From: Lithospermum erythrorhizon
Taxonomy: Eukaryota; Streptophyta; Magnoliopsida; Boraginales; Boraginaceae
NCBI GenBank assembly: GCA_019722365.1
Contig: JADFUC010000257.1
Span: 62,001-126,000 of the forward strand
Reading direction: 5' to 3'
DNA: 64,000 bases
Of this stretch, positions 23,996-34,942 are shown piece by piece. Under the pieces are notes generated by a model that was given only the letters and a program-made list of their open reading frames with translations, did not search any database and was not told the DNA's origin. The stretch's first letter is position 1, and each line of letters opens with the position of its first letter. A program made the position numbers and the translations under genes.

Positions 23996-26900
23996 TCATA
24001 CTCTATCAACAATCAACAGTGCTTCAAGCTCTTCTCTGCGGCGTTCCAGGTCCTGTAATAGTTTTTAAAAAGAGGAGCTAATCTAAGTATTTTAATTGAG
24101 GAGCGCCAAGATACTCTATCATACAAAGTAAAACAAACTTGCAAAAGCTCAGTGATTCGGATCCTACATATCCTTGAGTCATAGTTTACAATTCAAAGAA
24201 AATGGCTACGTCTATGATTTCTACAACGTAGTAGTAGCAGTAGCAACCATAAACAGGAAACGATGTTCACCTGAATATCCTTAACTGCTTGTTCCCTAGA
24301 ATGTTCTTGTTTCTGGCGACAACGTTGGACCGCACCAATGCATAGAATTCCCTACAATTGGACATCAAAATATCTTGAAGAACTTCTTTATCTCTAAAAT
24401 ATATACAAAAACAAATATTTTTTCTTGGTTGTATCATATATGTGCATTTGTTCACAAAAATATTGTAGTTCTGAAAACATTCAAGACCTCGATGAGGTAA
24501 GAAACTTCGCATGCTCGATCGATGTTACATCATGTTATATAAATAACTGCATATGAAGTGGTGTTGGTAGATTTTGCCTAATATATAGAACGGAAACCAC
24601 TTACAGATATAAGATATACTAGACCGCAGGCAAGGAGCAGGTAACCTGATAGGTTCTGCAGAACGACAAGTTGTTGTCGCTGGCCAAAATAGTCAGGATA
24701 AGCTCTGGTCATTACTGCAGCACTGAGACATGTAAGAAGGGTCAAAATTTGTCATTATGAGGTACACAGTACACTCAAGCTCTTTTCAGCAAATGAACTT
24801 TCCTATAAACAATTCAGAACTTCTAATCGACTCGCTCAATGCCATTAGTCTTGGACGTAAATGATTGGCGTGTCTCTAAAATAATAGAGGCATGTTCTGA
24901 AACTTTTGATATTATGTGGTACGGAGTATTTTTTATGTTTCAATGTTGTGTTTCCTCATGTTTTGATGAAACTAAAGAACAAGCTGGTAAACTATTTAAG
25001 GGAACACTAGAACATTGATATTGCCTATCTATCTGAGCAGCATAGGAGCTTAAAACAATTATTTAGCAAGGTAAACTATATGGAAGTAGAACACTTGGAA
25101 AGTATTTGATTCCGAGAAAAGAGCAATAAAAAAACGGAAAGAAAGAACTAGATTTAACATATTTAACTGGCTTAACAGTAAAGCGAGCATACAAGATTTG
25201 CAGCATTCCTCTGCCAGTCCAGTACTTCAAGATCTGCATGTTATTGGTGACAAACAACAATAGGTTTAGTGAAACATATACCTCTAACAACAAAGGCACA
25301 TAGAAATAAAAAAATGTCTATGGAAAGAGTAATGATTGAAAGAATGGAGGTTTTGAATGTGAGATACTATAAACATCTTTTTGTGCATGAACGCATAGGC
25401 TTCTATGTTTAAGGTGACATTAAAGCAATATGTGTGTGAATGAAAGATAAGCTAAAAGAGATCTCAGACTCTAAGTGCAAACATTATCCTCCTTTCTCTT
25501 AACCATAATCAGGTTCTAACATAATTGGGACGAATTCAGGACTCCCACACCGAAGGAGTTATGATTATGAAGGAAATATGCCACAAATCTGCACGACTAA
25601 TAAAATACAACTCTATATACAAAGTTATCAACAATTCAACGAAACCCAATAAACCTGTTCAAAGACTAACTTCTACAGATATTCAAGACTAATATCACTT
25701 CAAAAAGAACCACCTTCGTATCAGTGAGGGCAATACTTTCCAGTCATCTTATTTGTTGATCTTGTAAAGAGCATGTTTATAAATTATAATGACGAGACAA
25801 TTATCATAATATCAAACTGTAGTCCAGAAAATCATAAAGACTACGGAGATCAGAAATCGCTGAAACTACTTCAGTGTACATTTATCGTGAACATTAAAAT
25901 TATTAATCTAATCAGGGGTGGATGGTGGACCCCTTCTATTAAAGGGTGTTTGATGTTCGATTGTGTTCAATGGAACACCCAAAAAGTTTGGGAGAAATCA
26001 TTTAACTTCTAATTATTTCTATTCCATATCTAGTTAATATATTAAGTCTAATAATTTTTAAATCATACTTTGAAGTTTGAACATCCAAATTTCAGGATTT
26101 ATACAAACACATAGAGCAGAAACTCATAAATCATTTATCATTATCATTTATGTTTATCCATACAAACACAGAAATAGTACTATCATTTTGTTTTATACTA
26201 ATGCATAAATTATCACAGAAAGGAAAGGAAACAAATTGTGCCCAAACAAACAAAGATAATAACCTTCCAATACTGAGTAATAAATCTCCATTCAGTCTCA
26301 GCTACAACCACAAGTACCGCAACGACAACAGCATAACATCGATAAATCCCATCAAACACCTACAAATACATATTCATTAGCTCCAAAAATTTTATCCTTT
26401 CATAAAATAAAAATAAAAATCATCTTTTCCTTCAAAAAAATTAAGTTTTTCAATAAAAATTTCAGCTTCTCTTTAAAAAATTGATCCTCTCATTAAAATT
26501 TTGAGCTTTTCATTAAAAATTTGGTCTTTCCACTAAAAATTGAGCTTTTCAACATTGAATGGTAAGAGAGTGAAGTGGGCAGTTTCCATTTCTTACATCT
26601 GATCCCATCAAACACCTACAAATACATATTCATTTGCTCCAAAATTTGACATTTTCATTAAAAAACTGAGCTTTTCATTACCAAAAAAAAAATGAGCTTT
26701 TCAACATTGGATGCTAAATGAATAAAAGGGCAGTTTCCATTTCTTACATCTGATCCCATCAAACACCTACAAATACATATTCATTAGCTACAAAAAATTG
26801 ATATTTTCATTACAAATTTGAGCTTTTCATTAAAAAATTGAGCTTTTCAATAATAAAAAAATATTTACTTTTTATTTTACTTTTTTTTATAAAAAAAACC

Positions 26901-27299
26901 ACCCACCGCCCCCTTACAATGAAAATCGAAAATCGAAGCCAAACTTATAACCACTAGGCTATTCGATATATTCAATAAAAAATCACAGTTCTTCTCTTGG
27001 AAAAAAAAATAAAATATATTTTCATAAAAAATTGAGCTTCTGAACATAAAAAAATGAAAAGGGCATTTATATTTTCTTACATCTGATCCATTCCTGAACG
27101 ATCTGATGGCAGATAGAACATTAACAAAAATGCATAATATAGCAGCCATAGCTGTAACAAAGCTGAAACATCTGCATACTACCAAGAACGGGTCGGGCCT
27201 GGCCCGAACCCGTGTGGTGGTTAAGTGGGCTTCGCTACTGCCACTGTGGGGTTGCAACACCGGAGGTGGTGGTGGTTGAATATTTTCTTCTGTTGACAT
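23996..27299 (-). CDS. Four-helix membrane protein, TVP15/COPI-associated-like
   Basis: Six exons on the minus strand join in exact phase: 27081-27299, 26264-26359, 25193-25233, 24605-24722, 24271-24351 and 23996-24052, giving 203 residues. A Pro-rich cytosolic head (PPPPPVLQPH) is followed by hydrophobic segments around residues 40-66 and 80-92, by WTGRGMLQIFAAVMTRAYPD, and by a further segment LSGYLLLACGLVYLISG. The tail is a charged coil, ending EELEALLIVDRV. The aromatic-AET-x-W turn followed by W-x-GRG recalls the COPI-associated/TVP15 family of Golgi membrane proteins; I offer that as a tentative family call, with the exon structure being much surer. Intron 1 holds a minisatellite and two duplicated exon-edge cassettes. 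Intron 2 is just over 1 kb. Confidence 0.78.
26400..26860. repeat. Intron minisatellite with duplicated exon-edge cassettes
   Basis: Inside intron 1 of the membrane-protein gene, a roughly 20-bp unit (GAGCTTTTCATTAAAAATT) is repeated many times with variation. Within it two copies, 151 bp apart (from 26581 and from 26732), contain TCTTACATCTGATCC joined to CATCAAACACCTACAAATAC. On the minus strand these are the end of exon 1 with its donor and the start of exon 2 with its acceptor. Confidence 0.8.
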
Positions 27300-28223
27300 T
27301 TGTCTTTTTGTTGTCCAATTTGGATAATAAGGTGAGTAAACGATGGATTATTTGGGAAATCTGATGATAATATGGAATAATTATGTGTTGTATTGTTGTA
27401 TAATTTGGATTTAAATTAAGATTATTTAGGAAATGTGTTTGATGGTTAGATGATTATTTGTGCAAAAATGATAGGGACAGCCGACAATGTCAGATAAAGT
27501 ATTTTTGATAGATTCTTGACCCTTCCGAACAAGTTAAATGAATCATGCTGGTGCCCCATATGAAACCCACGTGTCATTACTTGCGATTCTTTTTTAATTA
27601 GAAAATGGTAGAGTCATGGGTTCGATCAAAATTGAAACATAATAAATTTCATCGGTAAAAATTTATAAATTTTTAAAAAATTATCAAATTAGAATCTCAA
27701 TTATCAAACTAATTCAATTTCAATCCCAAGCAACAAATTAATTTCAACTCACTATATGCTTATAATATTAAACGTTAGCATCAGTTCGATTCTTGAACCG
27801 GTCAATTTGTCTACGGTACCGAACCGAACCCGATTTTTTTTCAAGACCTTAAATCGGTTCATGAAGGTGAAGTTGATCGAGTTTTAGGGCCTTGAAAAAA
27901 AAAACCTAATGGACCACCATCAACTTACGACCTCCTCCTCTCGCCTCCTCATCAAATACATACATACAATAGAAATGGAAAACAAATAAATATGTATTCC
28001 ATTATTTTTCACATTTTTAAATTGATTTATAATATTTTGAAATTTTCTTGTGAACTTGTATAGTTGAAAAAATTCTAATAGAAGCAATAACCGAAAATTC
28101 TTCAAATTAAGGTCATAAACGAGCCGAACTTGTTATTAGATTTTAAATGAATAAAACTATACAAATAAGATTACTACAACAAACTCATCCTCTTGGCAAA
28201 CAGATTTTGTAACCTAATCACCC
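27300..28223. other. Divergent promoter region
   Basis: Lies between the start codons of the minus-strand membrane-protein gene and the plus-strand plastid-protein gene, so it probably serves as a two-way promoter region. AT-rich, without a clear TATA box or recognisable repeat. Confidence 0.5.
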
Positions 28224-28721
28224 ATGGCTTTACAATCTACTACTCTCTTTCTCAATCAACTCCCCACAAATACCTCAAATCTTAAAAAACACCCCATTTT
28301 TTCCAATACCCTTTTCAAATCTCCTCCAAATATCAAATATTTATGTGCCAAGAATCGAAGTGATGCAGACTTAGCATTAGAATTCGCCATAGAAGCTGCA
28401 AAGCTAAATACCAATGAAGTCCAAAGGAAAGAAGCCATCAAGAAAAGCAAATCCCTTTTGTTTGCAGAGTTATGCAAATATATGAGCTTGGAACAAGATG
28501 ATTTCAAGAACAAGTGGTCCAAAATGTGTGATGATGATAAGTTTGTATTGGTTAAAGAGTTTGTTGCAAATTGGGGGGCTCATTTTCATCCATTGTCTGC
28601 TAAGTCTGTTAAAGAATTGGTTGATGAGTATTTGGTTCTTGAAATTCCACCATCTGATGATTCTTCTGCACCTAAAGCTTTTTCCATCTTCAAAAGATTG
28701 ATGGGGTTTCTTGAAGATTAA
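28224..28721 (+). CDS. Conserved small plastid-targeted protein, function unknown
   Basis: Intronless frame of 165 residues with a good start context (CCCATGGC). The first 40 or so residues are Ser/Thr/Asn-rich and poor in acidic residues, as in a chloroplast transit peptide. The mature part is helical and charged, with motifs SDADLALEFAIEAAKLNT, LLFAELCKYMSL and FVANWGAHFHPLSAKSVKEL, and ends in FKRLMGFLED. It has no membrane segment or catalytic motif. I recognise the pattern as a conserved land-plant family (possibly DUF7026) but know no function. A frame on the opposite strand is a shadow. Confidence 0.8.
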   Translation: MALQSTTLFLNQLPTNTSNLKKHPIFSNTLFKSPPNIKYLCAKNRSDADLALEFAIEAAKLNTNEVQRKEAIKKSKSLLFAELCKYMSLEQDDFKNKWSKMCDDDKFVLVKEFVANWGAHFHPLSAKSVKELVDEYLVLEIPPSDDSSAPKAFSIFKRLMGFLED

Positions 28722-29972
28722 TGGATTGAGGTCTAATCCATGTGAACTAATGTGTTGTAATTCCATTTGCAGATTATTGATTTGGCTTATTTTGATTTTA
28801 TTCCTAGAGTTCCTTATTTTCTGCCTCTAATTTTTTATAACATGTACAATGTCGATGAAGAGTGTTGCTAGCGGGACAGGGATTGGATAGTATGTAGCAT
28901 GTTGTTCCAATGTCGATGAAGTGTTGCTATCGAGATAAGGGGTTGGATACTATCTAATCTTATCTAATCTTATACGTGGTTAGAGAGAAAGAAGATGTAT
29001 TCATATTGATCCAATAATAAATTACAAACACTATTACCACCTCACTATTGATAATAACACTATTACCACTTCACTATTGATAATAAGTGTAGGTGTAAGT
29101 GGAGTAATGAGTCGTTTTCCTAAAAAGATTCAAATATTTATTATAGGTGATTGTATGACATTTGTATTCTAGATGATAGTATAACATTTTTTTGATGGCT
29201 TATTTCAGAGAATTTGGAAGAGGAAAGACATTTTATAAAAAGGGGTAAACATAAACAACCTTCAAAGTTCAAATGTACTGAATATATTTGCTGCTTCATA
29301 ACTTGGATATTTAGAATCTTACCAGAGATAGCTATATTCAGATCAAGCTCACTAGTCTAGCTTCAAATGTACTGAATATATTTGATACTTCTACAATTTC
29401 TTTAGATTTAATTTCATAAGTCAAAGTCATGGTATATAAATATTGAATGATGAAGCTCGATGGAAAAACAATCTTCCTCTTCCCCACACTCTGCTTGCTT
29501 TGTATTCATGAAATACCCAAGCAAAAACAACTCAGAATAGGGACTGCAACTAGGACAACTCATATCTTGGCATTGTAAAAAACAGTGCTCGACTAATGGC
29601 AATCGCCAACGGCAAACGAGATTAGTAGGCTATGATCAGTAGCTGGTTCGAGAGGATGATATGCCATTCAGGGATACGTGCGTGGAAGCTACCCCGGACA
29701 CCTGTTGCATATCCAAAAAAGATGAATGAGTTTCACTAAAGTAACAACCTTTCTTTGGATAATTCTGCTCCTGATTTGGAAACCAGGCCACCCAACTTCA
29801 GATTAAGATACTAGTTTCAAGCAAAATATAACATATAGAACTACAATTTTAGAGTGGTATTTGACATTACGGAGTAATTAATTTAAATGTTATTATGATC
29901 TATTGTAGTTCATAATTGCTGAATGAACCTTTAGACAATGTACGTATGTATTCAGAAACAGAAACAACACCA
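28722..29972. other. Intergenic with short tandem duplications
   Basis: The 3' region of the plastid-protein gene, then short repeats (28840-29100), then AT-rich sequence. Near 29660-29710 a CCCCGGACACC-containing stretch resembles a dispersed plant repeat but has no defined ends. The right end is the 3' region of the RMD5-type gene. Confidence 0.5.
28840..29100. repeat. Two short tandem duplications
   Basis: A roughly 60-bp unit containing CAATGTCGATGAAG and GTGTTGCTA is present twice (about 28845-28960). Just downstream, ACACTATTACCACCTCACTA with TTGATAATA is also present twice (about 29025-29090). Confidence 0.7.
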
Positions 29973-31124
29973 TCAGAAGTGGAGTGGCCTGCACTGGGAA
30001 ACTGAAGCATCTAAAGGACAATATGGACATTTGAAGGAGCGCGTGTTGCTTCTCGAGAGTGTATAGATAGATTTCTTGCAGAGAACATGCCCACAAGGCA
30101 ATAACATTGGCGGATTTTCTTCACTGGTTCGATCCTTACTGACAGGGCAGACAAAAACAGAGTGAAACTGGAATTCCTTGCTCAAATCTATTGGAACAGG
30201 CAAATGTTTCATATCTTGCCATTCCTGCTTTTTCGCGGCCATCACATTTGCCAACTTTAGCATAGTAGGCAATCCTTCAACCCCAGCAGCTAATGCTACA
30301 CTGAGAGGGCTCCGAGTGGATTGACCCACCATATTGCAAAACATTTGGTTCAGCTCCTCACTCAATTTATCCCAGTGCGATGGACAAGTCAAATCAGCAT
30401 AAGGAGATCGATCAGGCTTTCCTACCCACAAAAGGCAACCCATTAGCTTCTGTATCTCTTCCATGTGATGTGCAGCCAATGGAGCAAGGTGAGTCCTGGC
30501 ATAGCTAAGTGCCTCCTTCACACTACCATTTTTCACTATCTCCATAAACTGCAGCCTATGAAGCTTGAGCATAATATGTGAGCCAAACTCCTTCAGTTTA
30601 TCATGGTTTGCAGAAGCCCAACTGAGAGCATGTTTAAGGTCCTTGGATTTTATAGCCTCCAATATTTGGTGCATCTCAAAGAAATGTAACCTTAAGGATA
30701 AGGCCTGTGAACCTTCAGATTCTTTCATCAAACTGTTGCCTATCTCAAACAAGCCTTCTTGGTAAAGGTGGCTTGTAATGATGCTATTGATGACACGAGT
30801 GTCGAAATCAACACATCTGTAGGCCTTTGAGATGTCGTTATTGAATGTCTTGTCAAGAGCTTTTTGGAATTTGCTAATGTTTACATTGAGATCCTTTTGG
30901 ACTCCATGTAGCTGGTTAAGGGGATCACCGAGCTTGCTTGTGAGCCCCATAAGGACCGATTTCTGCTCAATAGGAACTGCAGGATCCTGATCTGGTTGCA
31001 CACTCGCCAATGCTTGTTCAATTTGATGGCTAACCTGATCAATGACTTGAAGAGATTTGGAATGAGACAACTTTTGCTTCTTAACAACATGATCAAATGC
31101 ATCTATGATGGTACTCAATTCCAT
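29973..31124 (-). CDS. RMD5: RMD5/GID2-type RING E3 ubiquitin ligase of the CTLH/GID complex
   Basis: One coding exon, 383 residues. Begins MELSTIIDAFDHVVKKQKLS, as in Arabidopsis At4g37880. The N-terminal helical region is followed by a CTLH/CRA block (about residues 150-290). Residues 326-383 form the degenerate Gid-type RING: CPVSKDRTSEENPP, LPCGHVLCK, FKCPYCP, with the conserved end CRPLHF. It has the expected length. In yeast and animals this subunit pairs with MAEA/GID9 to form the catalytic RING dimer. The plant complex is presumed similar. The ATG at 31124 is used because a splice acceptor (CCTGCAG, ending 31134) sits just upstream, so the frame's earlier ATGs would be intronic. Confidence 0.93.
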   Translation of the reverse strand: MELSTIIDAFDHVVKKQKLSHSKSLQVIDQVSHQIEQALASVQPDQDPAVPIEQKSVLMGLTSKLGDPLNQLHGVQKDLNVNISKFQKALDKTFNNDISKAYRCVDFDTRVINSIITSHLYQEGLFEIGNSLMKESEGSQALSLRLHFFEMHQILEAIKSKDLKHALSWASANHDKLKEFGSHIMLKLHRLQFMEIVKNGSVKEALSYARTHLAPLAAHHMEEIQKLMGCLLWVGKPDRSPYADLTCPSHWDKLSEELNQMFCNMVGQSTRSPLSVALAAGVEGLPTMLKLANVMAAKKQEWQDMKHLPVPIDLSKEFQFHSVFVCPVSKDRTSEENPPMLLPCGHVLCKKSIYTLSRSNTRSFKCPYCPLDASVSQCRPLHF

Positions 31125-31133
31125 TATCTTACT

Positions 31134-32561
31134 CTGCAGGAGAATTGACATCACTACATTAGCCTTCGAGAATAAACTAAAAATAAACTAAATTGATACA
31201 AGACAAGTATACAAGTGATGATGAGTGACAACAAGTCCCGATTCAAGTTTGAACATAAAAAGGCAAACGACGGATATGGTTGAACGTTAAAATGTGTAAC
31301 ATTCAATCCAATTAGACTCATACTTGAGCATATTTCTACGACATAAGCATAGAAAAACATATTTGAACTCAGAAAACATAACACATTCGTTCTCCTGCTT
31401 AGGAATTTCATGAGAATAGCATAAGTGAATACAAAACTTTATCAGGTAACAAGTCCTGATATTCGCAAATTATCATGGAAAAAGACTACAAATTCTGGAA
31501 TCCTCTAGGATAGGATAAAAGATACAAATGGGACAGGCAGGGTATGCAACACCGCACTAGATTTGACTCCTACACTTGAATTATTTGTTTACGCTTGAAT
31601 TTGTAGTTGTCGTTAGCCCTCAAACCAAGAGGCCTCACTGACCTAGATTAATAACTCATCTCTAGCTAGCTATCTCGCAGAGGATCGGATATATTAGATA
31701 AAAAATTCATATGAAGACAGTACTTGTGGGGGTTGATTGGGTTTGGGAGTCAATGGTAATGTCATCGTTAATACATACACAACCACAAAGGCTTAATATG
31801 CACAACTTATTCAGAGCACAGCTGATAAGATACAAAGCATTCCCATTCATTTACTACTCGACACCGATCTTCCCTAACTCAATCTCAAGCATCCCGACTC
31901 ACCTAAAATCTTACCCTATGAACAGATAATGATTAACTAATTAATAACTCAACAAGGCAATTACAACTCAAGCAACTGCCAACAAGTCAACTCTTCTTAA
32001 ACCATTCCCAATTGGCCAATTAGACAAACAAACTCAACTCTCTTTACAATTTAAATTGAGTTACCAACATCATTTCTCTTCAGCTAACTCATAAATCCAA
32101 CACACTAAACTACCATCTCACTTTCACATCCACATTTGGGTATTGCAAACAACAAAGCTAACAACTTTTCATTATAAGATACCATATAACACTGCAAGAA
32201 TAGCATATCCACCTACCCAACAAGATAAAACACACAACATATAGCTAATTCACTATCCATAAACAAAAAAAAAAACTGCTTTTGACAAATTTCAAGAAGA
32301 CAAACAAATATGCTTACACTGATAATAAAACAACAAATACAAAAACATATGACACAACATAAAGCTAATTCACTATCTATATATCACTAAACACAAAAAA
32401 GATTCCATTTTTTGTCAAATTTTCAAGAAGACAAACAAATATGCTTACACTAGTAAAATACCAAAGTTAAAAAACATATTTTTAAGGTTAAATTTTAGTA
32501 TTTTACAACCCCAAATGAACAAAAATCAATAAATTGAATAACATAATTTTAAAGAAAATAC
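31134..32561 (-). other. Probable 5'UTR intron of the RMD5-type gene
   Basis: Minus-strand acceptor CCTGCAG ends at 31134, and a plausible donor (TTTTTG/GTATTTTC) lies at 32561, after an AT-rich leader exon of about 80 bases. No recognisable coding exon lies between. The donor choice is tentative; transcripts would settle it. Confidence 0.5.
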
Positions 32562-32639
32562 CAAAAATTGGATCCAAAATAAATTGCTGGACAAGTTGTT
32601 GGGATCGTTATGGGTAATGGTGAAGATTGAATAAGGCCA

Positions 32640-33297
32640 AATATTCAATTTTGCCCCCTTATTTATTTCAACTACTTTTTATATTTATATTTTTTTGGTT
32701 TTATTATTAATTTATATATCTAAGGATATCATTCATGAATGTTTTGTTTGTCAAAATTACCCTTTTCAAATTTCTCAAATTTCAATCTAAAAACCTTATC
32801 AATTAAATTAGTTGAAATTAATCGATGATTATTAAGGTCAATGTCTTAAAATATTGTTTAAAATTGTCGAGTTGTAATGTAACTAAAAGATGTCATTCAC
32901 ATCGTTTGTGTGGAAATTTAAAGGTTAATTATGATGAATGTATTGAAGATTATAAAAATATCACATTCCAATTCAAAGATGTGATTAACTAATCATATAC
33001 AATTAAATCTCAATTTCATACATAATAAAGAAAATAAGCAACGTAGTAAGAATTACACTACAAATATAGCTCATCGATGATTTGAGTTCATTCATGACAA
33101 ACAAATTAAATGTTACTAAGTGTTATAACAAACAAACACATGTCGTCGTATCAAGAATTAAGATGATTTGATAGAAGTGATCTAACGCTATTCAATAAGA
33201 AAGTTTATAACTCCAAAAACATAAGGAATTGAAGCGATGGACATACATATTATTATTGAGAAGTATGGATAATAACCAACAAGAAATTTTAAAGAAC
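32640..33297. other. Promoter side of the RMD5-type gene up to the Copia insertion
   Basis: AT-rich, no gene. The Copia element begins about 650 bp upstream of the presumed transcription start. Confidence 0.5.
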
Positions 33298-33629
33298 TTC
33301 TTATAAAAATGGGATATTAAATAGGCTGTATGCGATATCTTTGTTTATATTATTACTATAAATTGTACTATACTACTATATTGTGCTCTGTTACTATCAG
33401 CATATTAAAGAAGCGGAATAATCAAAAATAGAAAGGATGGAAAAGAATAGTAGTATAATGCCGATGAGAATTTATGCATGGTACACGCCATTCGTTGGGA
33501 TAGGGGATATTTATACTAAAACTAACACGACAAATACACTCCTTTCCCCGACTTTTCTTTACGTATTTAAACAAAAATACTTATTCAACTTTTGTTTTAT
33601 TCACATATTCGATACTCTTATTCATAATA
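33298..33629 (-). repeat. Copia 3' LTR
   Basis: About 330 bp, aligning with 49660-49976. Shared landmarks on the plus strand are GGATATTAAATA, GTACTATACTACTATATT and ATATTTATACTAAAA, the last being the minus-strand TATA box. It is preceded on the minus strand by a purine-rich AAAGCGAG. Confidence 0.8.
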
Positions 33630-33827
33630 CTCGCTTTGAAATATGTTTAGCATTTATTGGAAGCATATATTTGTCTCATTAAAAACATTATAAGGAAAAA
33701 CTTCATTGAGATAAAACTCGTAAGGAAAAATGCAACGGTATGCTCACATGATAAGCATAGGTAGTTTGAAAATGCAGAGGCGGCGTTCCGATACTACGAG
33801 CATTACTTCTTGGCCCGATGTAGGAAG

Positions 33828-34937
33828 TGTTAGAATGCAGTATGAATTTCATTTGTGATTAAACACCAAATTCATACATCCCCGGATCTGAAATAGCGTA
33901 AATTAATAAAACACATAATATGTAATATGAATAGAATTATGCATTTGCGTGGAAGATAATAAAACCACCCTTGAAGTGAGAACCGCATTGAATCCCCCTT
34001 TGAAATCACTTCTCCGATTGTTTGTCAGCCTTAGTAGGTGTTCTCAAATTGCACACACACAGGGAGGTTAATCCTACAACTTGAGTTTGCTAGAACTGAG
34101 GGATTTGATGAAAAAATCAAGGGAAGAATTTTCCAATTTATACTGTGAGGTGTTTCGGCCATTAGAGAGGAAGGGAGGAGACTAGGTTTCATGAATTGTT
34201 ATGAAAACCTAATAAAATTTGAGCACATATGGAATTAACCTAAAAGCTTGACCCAGAATAAACACAGTGGTAAAACTGATTTAAATTTAATTAAGCAGAT
34301 TAAAGAAAATCAGAAACACTAACAAGTTGTTAATAATGTAACAGTTACTAACTATCGAATAACGTTAGGCGTTAAAAAAGGCATCTACGTCATAGCTTGC
34401 CGTTTCTTCTTCCATTTCACAAAAAGAAATGGGAGTGGTTTCAGCCACTTCTCCCATTCTAATGTTAGGCGAGGTACATACATTCTCTTCGATTGCTTGG
34501 CAATGAGTATACGCTCACTAGTTTGACTAATTAATTAATTAGGGTTTTCATCCGATTTATATTTTTACATTATCGATGTAAAATTTTCAGTGAAATATTA
34601 GTTGATTACAATCAACTCTCGATTTATGAAATGTATTTTAATTTCCGTACATGAAATATAATTCAACGTCATTTTATTTGTGTGACCTTAGACTCGGATA
34701 ATAGTAAGTTGTATAATAATAATAATTGTTAATTCTTATTATTATAACGATTAATAGTAGATCTGCTTAATCGCTCCTTAACCCTTTAAGTATCATGAGA
34801 ACCCTTTACTAGTAATATACAATTACTAAAGTGAACACTAAGTTCGATGTCGCGTTGCTTGACTTAGATAAATGAATTGATACCTGATTATCGCGGCGGG
34901 CATAATAAAAGGGAATCAATCTTCATTGATTTCCAAC
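33828..34937 (-). mobile_element. Solo LTR of a second Copia-type element
   Basis: A 1,110-bp insertion whose plus-strand ends read TGTTAGAATGC and TTTCCAAC. On the minus strand it starts GTTGGAAATCAATGAAG, one base short of the common TGTTGGAAATC LTR start, and ends TTCTAACA. It is flanked by GGAAG (33823-33827) and GAAAG (34938-34942), a 5-bp target duplication with one mismatch. The Copia RNase H/C-terminal reading (T-L-P-T-S) resumes correctly when the insertion and one duplicate are skipped. No internal coding region is present. Confidence 0.78.
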
Positions 34938-34942
34938 GAAAG

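Noticed and set aside
25915..25990. Stem-loop (GGGTGTT...AACACCC) as a microRNA precursor
   Set aside because: The arms pair for only seven or so bases with a large loop; not a plant miRNA fold.
29414..29602. Cys-rich 62-codon minus-strand frame downstream of the RMD5-type gene
   Set aside because: No signal peptide, no conserved Cys spacing, no splice context; more likely 3' flanking sequence.
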